NCBI GenBank assembly: GCA_016207265.1
Contig: JACQPZ010000082.1
Span: forward strand, 1-6,125
DNA length: 6,125 nucleotides
Direction of reading: 5' to 3'
DNA from: Candidatus Latescibacterota bacterium
GTDB lineage: Bacteria > Eisenbacteria > RBG-16-71-46 > SZUA-252
Below the pieces are notes generated by a model. It was not told the origin of the DNA. It did not search any database and saw only the letters and a program-made list of their open reading frames with translations. Positions 1 to 5,995 of this stretch are shown here, piece by piece. The translations under genes were made by a program, and so were the position numbers. How positions within the stretch are numbered: the first letter of the stretch is position 1; the number at the start of each line of letters is the position of its first letter.

Positions 1-131
1 CGTCCGGCAAGGGTTCGGTGCCGTGGAACCTGATCTCGAGGAACGGGCAGAAGATCGTGAGCGGCGTCTATCTCTATTCCGTGGACACCGAGCTGGGCAA
101 GGAGATCGGCCGGTTCGTGATCATCCGATGA
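1..131 (+). CDS. C-terminal end of an exported protein with a FlgD-Ig-like / sorting-type C-terminal module (5' partial)
   Basis: The open frame begins at base 3 and ends at the TGA at 129-131, giving the last 42 residues of a protein whose start lies outside the window. The visible tail has the pattern W-N-L-x-S-x-x-G-x-x-I-V-S-G-V-Y-L-Y-S-V followed by G-R-F-V-I-I-R at the very end. This resembles the terminal beta-strands of FlgD Ig-like domains and of the C-terminal sorting-like modules that end many large secreted proteins in FCB-group genomes (Trp, a Gly-Val-Tyr-Tyr core, then Gly-Lys/Arg-Phe near the C-terminus). The family's role is extracellular or surface attachment; the cargo function of this protein cannot be seen. 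A PorV-type barrel gene follows after 49 nt, consistent with an export-related context. The coding call is confident from frame and composition; the domain assignment is moderate because only one module is visible. Confidence 0.75.
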   Translation, partial: SGKGSVPWNLISRNGQKIVSGVYLYSVDTELGKEIGRFVIIR

Positions 132-168
132 GAGGGCCGGAGCGACCCAACCGTTCGTGGGAGAACCG

Positions 169-174
169 AGGAGG
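169..174 (+). promoter_or_regulatory. Shine-Dalgarno site that sets the GTG start at 181
   Basis: A perfect AGGAGG lies 6 nt before GTG 181. It sits inside the coding sequence if the upstream in-frame GTG at 157 is used instead. This decides the start in favour of 181, which also puts the hydrophobic signal peptide directly at the N-terminus. Confidence 0.85.
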
Positions 175-180
175 CATTTC

Positions 181-1119
181 GTGAATCGAGCGATGGTGTT
201 GATCCTGTGCTTGCTGCTCCCCATGACCGCGGAGGGCGCACAGATCTTCGAGAAGGTCGGGACCCTGGGCGGCCAGTCCCTGAAGATCGGCGTGGGCGCG
301 CGGGCCGCGGCAATGGGCGACGCGTACGTCGCGCTCGCGGACGACGCGACGGCGGTTTACTGGAATCCGGCCGGAATCGCCCGCCTCTCCGGCCAGTCCG
401 TTTCCATCAATCACACGTCCTGGCCGGCCGAGATCCTGTTCGACCAAGCCGCGTACGTGTTCTCGGTGAAGTGGATCCCGGGGATGCTGGGCGTGAACGT
501 GCGGGCGCTCACCATGAGCCGCGATCTGGTCCGGACCACCTACCTGCCGGAAGGGACCGGTGAGACCTTCGACGCCGGGGAGTGGGCGTACGGCATCTCC
601 TACGCGCGATCCCTCACGGACAAGTTCTCGGCAGGGTTCTCGGCGAATTACATCCAGACGGGGCTCGACGACGTGAAGGGAAAGTCGACCACGTTCGATT
701 TCGGGACGCTGTACGACATCGGCGTGCTGGGCGCGAAGATCGGGATGTCGATCCAGAACGTCGGGAGCGACATGACGTTTCTGAACGAGAAGGTGAAGAT
801 GCCCACGTTCTTCCGCGTCGGCGGATCGATGGACGTGATCCAGCGGGGGGATTCACGGCTCATCACCGTGGCGGAGTTCACCCACCCCTCGGACAATTCC
901 GAGAAGGTGAATTGGGGCGCGGAATACGCCTTCCACGACTATCTCTTCCTGCGCGGCGGGTACAAGTTCAACTACGACACCGAAGGGATGACGGCCGGCC
1001 TGGGCGTGAAGTTCCCGCTTACGATCGCCAAGTCGTCGGTCGCCCGCGTCGACTACGCGTTTCAGGACCTCAAGTTCCTCGGAAAGGTCAACCGCGTGTC
1101 GCTGAATCTGAGCTTCTAG
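181..1119 (+). CDS. PorV/PorQ-family outer-membrane beta-barrel protein
   Basis: Predicted 312-residue protein. Residues 1-20 form a signal peptide: a short Asn-Arg start, then a Leu-rich core, with likely cleavage near residues 19-20. Mature residues 37-67 carry the family hallmark, G-x-G-A-R-A-x-x-M-G-D-A-Y-V-A, then A-D-D-A-T-A, then Y-W-N-P-A-G. This is the FadL-like N-terminal region shared by PorV, PorQ and UPF0164 proteins. The rest alternates aromatic, amphipathic strands and Gly/Asn/Asp turns. The chain ends S-L-N-L-S-F, and a C-terminal Phe is typical of barrels inserted by the BAM machinery. It is shorter than Bacteroidetes PorV but normal for family members in other FCB-like phyla. 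In Bacteroidetes, PorV is an outer-membrane shuttle for type IX cargo; PorQ is a related component. Whether this protein does the same is inferred from family and context only. It follows a gene with a sorting-type tail and precedes a GWxTD gene by 12 nt, suggesting one transcript. No promoter is visible in the 49-nt upstream gap. Confidence 0.9.
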   Translation: MNRAMVLILCLLLPMTAEGAQIFEKVGTLGGQSLKIGVGARAAAMGDAYVALADDATAVYWNPAGIARLSGQSVSINHTSWPAEILFDQAAYVFSVKWIPGMLGVNVRALTMSRDLVRTTYLPEGTGETFDAGEWAYGISYARSLTDKFSAGFSANYIQTGLDDVKGKSTTFDFGTLYDIGVLGAKIGMSIQNVGSDMTFLNEKVKMPTFFRVGGSMDVIQRGDSRLITVAEFTHPSDNSEKVNWGAEYAFHDYLFLRGGYKFNYDTEGMTAGLGVKFPLTIAKSSVARVDYAFQDLKFLGKVNRVSLNLSF

Positions 1120-1122
1120 AGG
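1118..1122 (+). promoter_or_regulatory. Probable Shine-Dalgarno site for the GWxTD gene
   Basis: AGAGG overlaps the TAG stop of the barrel gene and lies 9 nt before GTG 1132. It is the only purine-rich tract in the 12-nt gap and supports that GTG as start. Overlap with the upstream stop suggests translational coupling. Confidence 0.5.
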
Positions 1123-1131
1123 TCCCGCGCC

Positions 1132-2628
1132 GTGAGGCGCCGATTCCATCCTGCGCCCGCCGCCCTCGCATCGGTCGCCCTCCTGGTTTCCCTCGCCTTT
1201 CCCGCGGGCGCATCCGTCGGCGTGGAGACCCCCGGCGAGCCGAACGTGTCCACGGGCGACCTCCGCTTTCACGCGAACGCCGTGGCCTACCGCCAGGGAG
1301 CTTCCGACGCGCGCGCAGAGTTCTTCATCCGCATCCCCTACCGGGAGATCCGCTTCGTCCCCACCGGCGACCGCTACGAGGGGCGGCTCCGCGTGACCGT
1401 GGAGCTTTCGCGGGAGGGCGGACGACGCGTGGGGTACGAGCAGAAGGAGGCGCGGCTTCAATCGACCGACCTCGCCGCGACGCAGGATTCGCTGCTTGGA
1501 GAGGTCTACACGGTGGGGCTCGTAGCACCGCGGGGCGAATACCGCTTCCGGGTCACGGTGGAAGACATGAATGTGGCCCGACGCGGCCTGATCTATCAGA
1601 TGAAGAACAAGAAACGCCAGGGAGAGGTTCGGGGGCAGATCGACATGGGTGGCTGGATGTTCGCCGACCCGGCGCTGAGCGGCATCGAGTTCGCGTGGAG
1701 CGTCCGGGATCGCACTCCGGAGTCGTCGTTCGGGAAAGGGGGGTACGACGTGCTCCCGCATCCGAGCGCCTATTACGGGCTCTTTCGGGACGTCGTCTCG
1801 GCCTACTACGAAATCTACGACGCTCCGCCTCCCCCGGAAGGTCGCGCCTATCGGGTCCGATCGATGATCCTCGGCTCGGCGGGGGATACGCTGATGGAAT
1901 CGATCGATTCGCTGCGCGCGGCCGACGGCACGGCATGGCCGCACGTCGTGCGGGCCGACGTCGCGTCGCTCCCCACGGGACACTACCGGCTCAGGCTCGA
2001 CCTGCTCGACGATGCCGACGCCCCGGTCGCGACCACTCAGGCGGAGTTCGACATGCTGTGGGAGGCTGAGTCCTGGAGCCCGGACGCCGTCAATCTCTAC
2101 GACATCGCCGCCTCTACGCTGATGACCCAGACGGAGGCGGACGGATTCCGCGAGCTCTCCCGGGGCGCGAAGGAGGAAGCTCTCGGGAAGCTCTGGCGCT
2201 CGATCGATCCCACGCCCGACACGGCGGAGAACGAGTTGAAGCGTACGTTCCAGGACCGCGTCGACTACGCGAACGCGCACTACACGGTGTTCCAGAAGGG
2301 GATGTTCAGCGACCGCGGGCACGTCTGGATCCAGTTCGGGGAGCCGGACGAGATTCGGATCGAGCGGATCCCCGTTTCGGACAGGACGCTCGGGGTGGTC
2401 GCGGAGGGGCAGATCCCGAAATCCTCGAAGGACCTCCTGACCCGGCCCGACACGGGTATCGCCGACAGCCGCCCTTACGAGATCTGGACCTACCAGCTGA
2501 GCGGGCGCGAAGTCGTCCCCCGCCACCGGATGAACGACGTGAGCGGAGGGATGAAATTCGTGTTCGTGGACGAGCATGGCTACGGCGAGTACACGCTGCG
2601 CTATTCCTCGGTAAGCGGCTTTCGCTGA
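1132..2628 (+). CDS. Secreted GWxTD-domain protein
   Basis: Predicted 498-residue protein with a GTG start. Residues 1-27 are a signal peptide: an Arg-rich n-region, an Ala/Leu/Val core and an A-G-A cleavage site near residue 27. Residues about 40-340 look like beta-sandwich modules (for example F-F-I-R-I-P-Y-R-E-I-R-F at about 64-75), as is usual ahead of GWxTD domains. The GWxTD domain follows at the C-terminus. It shows L-W-R-S-I-D-P-T-P-D-T-A-E-N-E (354-368), then R-V-D-Y-A-N, then G-M-F-S-D-R-G (390-396), then W-I-Q-F-G-E-P-D-E (399-407), R-P-Y-E-I-W-x-Y (447-454) and F-V-F-V-D (476-480). The naming motif G-W-x-T-D is degenerate here (G-M-F-S-D), while the flanking D-R-G and G-x-P-D are kept. 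The molecular function of GWxTD domains is unknown to me; they recur near PorV-like barrels and large exported proteins. The protein is probably periplasmic or surface exposed. No lipobox cysteine is seen. The family call is strong; function is open. Confidence 0.88.
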   Translation: MRRRFHPAPAALASVALLVSLAFPAGASVGVETPGEPNVSTGDLRFHANAVAYRQGASDARAEFFIRIPYREIRFVPTGDRYEGRLRVTVELSREGGRRVGYEQKEARLQSTDLAATQDSLLGEVYTVGLVAPRGEYRFRVTVEDMNVARRGLIYQMKNKKRQGEVRGQIDMGGWMFADPALSGIEFAWSVRDRTPESSFGKGGYDVLPHPSAYYGLFRDVVSAYYEIYDAPPPPEGRAYRVRSMILGSAGDTLMESIDSLRAADGTAWPHVVRADVASLPTGHYRLRLDLLDDADAPVATTQAEFDMLWEAESWSPDAVNLYDIAASTLMTQTEADGFRELSRGAKEEALGKLWRSIDPTPDTAENELKRTFQDRVDYANAHYTVFQKGMFSDRGHVWIQFGEPDEIRIERIPVSDRTLGVVAEGQIPKSSKDLLTRPDTGIADSRPYEIWTYQLSGREVVPRHRMNDVSGGMKFVFVDEHGYGEYTLRYSSVSGFR

Positions 2629-2633
2629 GCCGC
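2615..2633 (+). terminator. Weak hairpin across the GWxTD stop codon, possible terminator
   Basis: GCGGCT (2615-2620) and AGCCGC (2628-2633) are perfect complements around a 7-nt loop that contains most of the TGA stop. No T-run follows, so it is not a canonical intrinsic terminator. It could be a weak, factor-assisted or mRNA-stabilising 3' hairpin, or chance in GC-rich DNA. Confidence 0.25.
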
Positions 2634-2650
2634 CCGCGATCCGTTTCGGC

Positions 2651-2680
2651 TTGACATCTCCGCCATCCACGCACTATGAT
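2651..2680 (+). promoter_or_regulatory. Strong sigma70-type promoter of the glycolytic operon
   Basis: A perfect -35 box TTGACA (2651-2656) is followed after 18 nt by TATGAT (2675-2680), one mismatch from the TATAAT consensus. This falls in the only sizeable non-coding gap of the window, just ahead of the phosphofructokinase gene. Transcription would start at roughly 2685-2691, giving a leader of about 40 nt. A near-consensus housekeeping promoter suits a highly expressed glycolytic operon. The match is seen directly; activity is inferred. Confidence 0.8.
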
Positions 2681-2698
2681 CCCTGCCCCTAACTGTCT

Positions 2699-2711
2699 GT
2701 AATACAATTAC
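2699..2711 (+). promoter_or_regulatory. AT-rich inverted repeat in the leader, candidate operator
   Basis: GTAAT (2699-2703) and ATTAC (2707-2711) are perfect reverse complements separated by ACA. A nested 9-nt palindrome, TGTA-A-TACA, covers 2698-2706. The element sits about 10-25 nt past the predicted transcription start, in a short AT-rich island within otherwise GC-rich DNA. That position would suit a repressor acting as a roadblock. It matches no operator I can name with confidence, and short AT-rich palindromes can arise by chance. Confidence 0.35.
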
Positions 2712-2714
2712 TTC

Positions 2715-2721
2715 GGGGAGG
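2715..2721 (+). promoter_or_regulatory. Strong Shine-Dalgarno site for the phosphofructokinase gene
   Basis: GGGGAGG ends 6 nt before ATG 2728, ideal spacing. It directly follows the AT-rich inverted repeat, so a protein bound there, or pairing within the leader, could also affect ribosome access. Confidence 0.75.
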
Positions 2722-2727
2722 CCCAGG

Positions 2728-3765
2728 ATGCGGATCGGCGTGCTGACCGGCGGCGGCGATTGCCCCGGCCTGAACGCGGTCATCCGCGCGATCGTCCACC
2801 GCGCGATCAAGGGTTACGGTTGGACGGTCCTCGGCATCCGGCACGGATGGAGGGGGCTCCTTCAGAGCGAGCTGGACGAGCTGGATCTCAAGGCCGTTTC
2901 GGGGATTCTCCCTCGGGGCGGCACGATCCTCGGCACCTCCCGGACGAATCCCTACATGGAGCCGGAGGGCGAGGTCCGGATTCGGGCCGAGCTCAAGAGC
3001 CGTCGGATCGACGCCCTGATCGCGATCGGCGGCGAGGACACCCTCGGCGTCGCGTCGAAGCTCCACCGGGCGGGGGTTCCCCTCGTCGGGATTCCCAAGA
3101 CGATCGACAACGACGTGAACGGAACCGACTACACGTTCGGCTTCGACACGGCCCTCTCCATCGCGACCGAGGCGATCGACCGGCTCCACACGACCGCCGA
3201 ATCCCATGACCGGGTGATGGTGGCGGAAGTGATGGGCCGCCACGCGGGCTGGATCGCGCTCGAGGCGGGGGTCGCCGGGGGAGCCGACTTCATCCTCCTC
3301 CCGGAGTATCCGACCTCGATCGAGGAAGTCTGCGGGGTCGTCCTGCGGCGCCACGAGCGCGGAAGGAATTTCAGCATCATCGTGGTGGCGGAGGGCGCGC
3401 GGCTCCAGGACGAGGCGGGCGGTCCCGTGATCGTCCAGGGCGAGCGCCGCGACGCGTTCGGTCATGTGCGGCTGGGTGGAATCGGCGCGACGCTCGCGGA
3501 GCGCATCGAGCAGCGGACCGGGTTCGAAACGCGCTACAGCGTCCTCGGACACATCCAGCGCGGCGGGTCCCCCACCGCGTTCGACCGATTCCTCGGAACG
3601 CGGTTCGGCGTCGCCGCGGTCGATTTGGTTCAACGACAGGGATTCGGAAGGATGGTCGCCGTCCGCGGGTTCACGATCGTGGACGTCCCGATCTCCGAGG
3701 CCGTCGGTGCATTGAAGACGGTCGGCCCGGAATTGTACGAGCTGGCAAAGGTGTTCTTCAGCTAA
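2728..3765 (+). CDS. pfp: 6-phosphofructokinase, group III (mixed-substrate) type, predicted pyrophosphate-dependent
   Basis: Predicted 345-residue cytoplasmic enzyme that phosphorylates fructose 6-phosphate to fructose 1,6-bisphosphate. Visible motifs are T-G-G-G-D-C-P-G-L-N-A-V-I-R (7-20), I-G-G-E-D-T-L (100-106), G-I-P-K-T-I-D-N-D (121-129, with Asp127 as catalytic base), G-T-D-Y-T-F-G-F-D-T-A (132-142), M-G-R-H-A-G-W (169-175), A-E-G (221-223, with Glu222 binding substrate) and G-H-I-Q-R-G-G-S-P (274-282). ATP-dependent enzymes of the E. coli type have Gly at positions 104 and 124; pyrophosphate-dependent ones have Asp and Lys. This protein has Asp104 and Lys124, so PPi use and a reversible reaction are predicted, as in the Amycolatopsis-type enzyme. 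The group also contains ATP-users, so the donor is an inference, and databases may label it pfkA. Length is normal for the group. It is the first gene behind the strong promoter and lies 12 nt before gap. Confidence 0.95.
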   Translation: MRIGVLTGGGDCPGLNAVIRAIVHRAIKGYGWTVLGIRHGWRGLLQSELDELDLKAVSGILPRGGTILGTSRTNPYMEPEGEVRIRAELKSRRIDALIAIGGEDTLGVASKLHRAGVPLVGIPKTIDNDVNGTDYTFGFDTALSIATEAIDRLHTTAESHDRVMVAEVMGRHAGWIALEAGVAGGADFILLPEYPTSIEEVCGVVLRRHERGRNFSIIVVAEGARLQDEAGGPVIVQGERRDAFGHVRLGGIGATLAERIEQRTGFETRYSVLGHIQRGGSPTAFDRFLGTRFGVAAVDLVQRQGFGRMVAVRGFTIVDVPISEAVGALKTVGPELYELAKVFFS

Positions 3766-3770
3766 GGGGG
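3764..3770 (+). promoter_or_regulatory. Shine-Dalgarno site for gap
   Basis: AAGGGGG overlaps the TAA stop of the upstream gene and lies 7 nt before GTG 3778. It supports that GTG, which begins the conserved N-terminal NAD-binding strand. Confidence 0.65.
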
Positions 3771-3777
3771 AACGATC

Positions 3778-4779
3778 GTGCGCGTGGGGATCAACGGGTT
3801 CGGCCGCATCGGGAGGCTCGTCGTCCGGGCGGCGCTGAAGCGAGACGAGGCCATCGAGTTCGTCGCCGTGAACGACATTACGGACGCGGCCACGCTCGCG
3901 CATCTCTTGACCTACGATTCGGTGCACGGGGTCTGGCCCGAACGCTTCACGGCGCAGGATGGGCACATCCGTGTCGGCCGTCGATCGATCCGGGTCCTCT
4001 CCGAGCCGAAGCCCGATGCGCTCCCCTGGAAGGACCTCGGCGTCGAGGTCGTGCTGGAGTGCACGGGCAAGTTCACCGACCGGGACAAGGCGGCCGTGCA
4101 TCTCGGGGCCGGCGCGAAGCGCGTTCTCGTTTCGGCGCCGGCGAAGGGGGCGGACGCGACCTTCGTCATGGGCGTGAACGAAACGACGTTCGATCCCGCG
4201 AAGCATCACGTGGTTTCGATCGCGTCCTGCACGACCAATTGCCTCGCGCCCGTGCTTTCCGTGCTGGACCAATCGTTCGGAATCGAGCGCGGTCTCATGA
4301 CGACCATTCACGCGTACACGAACGATCAGCGGGTGCTCGACGCCCCCCACAAGGACCTTCGCCGCGCCCGCGCGGCGGCGATGGCGATGATCCCGACGAG
4401 CACGGGGGCCGCGAAGGCCATCGGCCTCGTGATCCCCTCGCTTCAGGGGAAGCTGGACGGCATCGCCGTGCGCGTGCCGGTGGCGGACGGCTCCGTGATC
4501 GACGTCACCGTCACGACCACGAAGCCGGTCGCGGTGGCGTCGGTGAACGCCGCGATGAGCGAGGCCGCGAAGGGCCGGCTCAAGGGAATCCTCCAGTACA
4601 GCGAGGATCCGATCGTCTCGCAGGACGTCGTCGGGAACCCTCATTCCGCGGTCTTCGACGCCCCGCTCACCATGGTGTCGGGGGACCGCACGGCGAAGGT
4701 GTTCGCGTGGTACGACAACGAATGGGGTTTCTCGAACCGGATGGTGGATGCCCTCCTACTTCTCGGGTGCGGGCGATAG
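3778..4779 (+). CDS. gap: Type I glyceraldehyde-3-phosphate dehydrogenase (NAD-dependent)
   Basis: Predicted 333-residue cytoplasmic enzyme. It oxidises and phosphorylates glyceraldehyde 3-phosphate to 1,3-bisphosphoglycerate, feeding the phosphoglycerate kinase encoded next. The N-terminus starts directly with the Rossmann motif G-I-N-G-F-G-R-I-G-R (4-13). N-D at 32-33 ends the second strand; an acidic residue there favours NAD over NADP. The catalytic segment A-S-C-T-T-N-C-L-A-P spans 149-158 with nucleophile Cys151, and His178 in T-I-H-A-Y-T-N-D-Q is the activating base. The P-H-K-D-L-R-R-A-R-A-A loop begins at 190, and the chain ends with the W-Y-D-N-E-W-G-F-S-N-R signature. Length is standard. 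Ile148 replaces the Asn usually found three residues before the catalytic Cys, a small deviation. The GTG start is fixed by the Shine-Dalgarno site and by the conserved N-terminus. The next gene starts 7 nt downstream. Confidence 0.97.
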   Translation: MRVGINGFGRIGRLVVRAALKRDEAIEFVAVNDITDAATLAHLLTYDSVHGVWPERFTAQDGHIRVGRRSIRVLSEPKPDALPWKDLGVEVVLECTGKFTDRDKAAVHLGAGAKRVLVSAPAKGADATFVMGVNETTFDPAKHHVVSIASCTTNCLAPVLSVLDQSFGIERGLMTTIHAYTNDQRVLDAPHKDLRRARAAAMAMIPTSTGAAKAIGLVIPSLQGKLDGIAVRVPVADGSVIDVTVTTTKPVAVASVNAAMSEAAKGRLKGILQYSEDPIVSQDVVGNPHSAVFDAPLTMVSGDRTAKVFAWYDNEWGFSNRMVDALLLLGCGR

Positions 4780-4786
4780 GCGCGCC

Positions 4787-5995
4787 ATGGCCTTCCGGAC
4801 GCTGCGCTCGCTCGAGGTCCACGGGAAGCGGGTCTTCGTGCGCGTGGACTTCAACGTCCCCCTCGCGGCCGACGGGAGCGTTTCGGACGACGCCCGGATC
4901 GTGGCGGCGCTCCCGACCCTTCGCTACCTCATGGAGAAGGGCGCGCGGCTGATCGTGGCGTCCCATCTCGGACGCCCGAAGGGGAAGCGCGACCCGAGGC
5001 AGAGCCTTGCGTCGATTCGGGAGCGCCTGGAGCGGTACCTTCGAACGCCCGTGGGATTCGCCGAAACGATCACGGGGCCCGAGGCCGAGCGTCTGGCGCG
5101 CTCCCTCTCGGACGGGGGAGTGCTGCTGCTCGAGAACCTCCGCTTCGACCCGCGGGAGGAGGCGAACGACCCGGAGTTCAGCCGTGCGCTTGCAGCGCTG
5201 GCCGAGAGCTACGTGAACGATGCCTTCGGGGCCGCGCACCGGGCCCACGCGTCCACCGCCGGGATCGCCGCCCACCTCGCCGATAGCGCCGCCGGATTCC
5301 TCATGGAACGGGAGCACGAGGCGCTCCGCAGGCTGCTCGAGAGCCCCGAGCCGCCGTTCGTCGCAATCCTGGGCGGCGCCAAGGTCTCCGGAAAGATCGA
5401 CGTGCTCCGGAATCTCCTGTCCCGCGTCGATCGCCTCGCAATCGGCGGCGGCATGATGTTCACGTTCCTCCGCGCCATGGGTCGCGGGACGGGACGCTCC
5501 CTCGTCGAGGAGGACCGCGTCCCGCTCGCGCGCGAGGTTCTCGCCGGCGCAGAGGCGGACCGGAAGCTTCTCCTGCCGGGCGACTGTCTCGTGGCGAAGG
5601 ACACGTCGGGTTCCGATCCCGGGCGCGTGGTCGCGGCGGAGGCGATCCCGGCGGATCTCATGGGGGTCGACATCGGTCCGCGCTCGCTCCAGGCGATCGA
5701 AACGATGCTCGGCTCGGCGCGCACCGTGTTCTGGAACGGGCCGATGGGCGTCTTCGAATCGCCTCCATACGCGGGCGGCACGAGGGGAGTCGCGGAGGCC
5801 GTGGCTCGAGCCACCGGCCGAGGAGCCTTCACGGTCGTCGGGGGAGGCGATTCGCTGGCCGCGATCCGTAAGGCCGGATTGGAGCACAAGGTCAGTCATT
5901 GCTCGACGGGCGGCGGCGCTTCCCTCGAATTCCTCGAGGGAAGAACCCTCCCCGGATTCGCCGCGCTCGAGTCGACCGCCAAGGTCTCCCGGTGA
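4787..5995 (+). CDS. pgk: Phosphoglycerate kinase
   Basis: Predicted 402-residue cytoplasmic monomer that transfers the acyl phosphate of 1,3-bisphosphoglycerate to ADP, giving ATP and 3-phosphoglycerate. Motifs in order: R-V-D-F-N-V-P (19-25), H-L-G-R-P-K-G (60-66), E-N-L-R-F (116-120), N-D-A-F-G-A-A-H-R-A-H-A-S-T (144-157), G-G-A-K-V-S-G-K-I (196-204), the nucleotide-binding W-N-G-P-M-G-V-F-E (316-324), G-G-G-D-S (352-356) and S-T-G-G-G-A-S-L-E (373-381). Both Rossmann-like domains and all substrate residues I can recognise are present, and length is typical. I chose ATG 4787, 7 nt past the gap stop. An in-frame ATG at 4748 would add 13 residues with no family counterpart and overlap gap. 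The Shine-Dalgarno is weak (AGG at 4778-4780), so translation probably relies on coupling to gap. The stop overlaps the tpiA start. Confidence 0.97.
   Translation: MAFRTLRSLEVHGKRVFVRVDFNVPLAADGSVSDDARIVAALPTLRYLMEKGARLIVASHLGRPKGKRDPRQSLASIRERLERYLRTPVGFAETITGPEAERLARSLSDGGVLLLENLRFDPREEANDPEFSRALAALAESYVNDAFGAAHRAHASTAGIAAHLADSAAGFLMEREHEALRRLLESPEPPFVAILGGAKVSGKIDVLRNLLSRVDRLAIGGGMMFTFLRAMGRGTGRSLVEEDRVPLAREVLAGAEADRKLLLPGDCLVAKDTSGSDPGRVVAAEAIPADLMGVDIGPRSLQAIETMLGSARTVFWNGPMGVFESPPYAGGTRGVAEAVARATGRGAFTVVGGGDSLAAIRKAGLEHKVSHCSTGGGASLEFLEGRTLPGFAALESTAKVSR

Noticed and set aside
157..180. Upstream GTG start for the barrel gene
   Set aside because: It would put the perfect AGGAGG inside the coding region and add eight charged residues ahead of the signal peptide. 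GTG 181 has ideal spacing.
582..2069. A 495-codon plus-strand frame spanning the barrel/GWxTD boundary, and a similar one at 4059-4952
   Set aside because: Both are Arg-rich out-of-frame shadows crossing two genes whose own frames carry clear family motifs and signal peptides.
2700..2708. Second promoter using TAATAC or TACAAT as -10 box
   Set aside because: No acceptable -35 hexamer lies 16-18 nt upstream (the bases there are TGATCC or TCCCTG), and the 2651-2680 pair is far better.
4748..4786. Upstream ATG start for phosphoglycerate kinase
   Set aside because: It overlaps gap, lacks a spaced Shine-Dalgarno and adds residues with no counterpart in the family. ATG 4787 fits the conserved N-terminus.
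853..5899. Long open frames on the minus strand (853-2670, 2689-4644 and 4667-5899)
   Set aside because: They lie opposite well-recognised genes, have Arg/Asp/Pro/Val-rich low-information translations and show no family motifs. High-GC coding DNA commonly leaves such antisense frames open.
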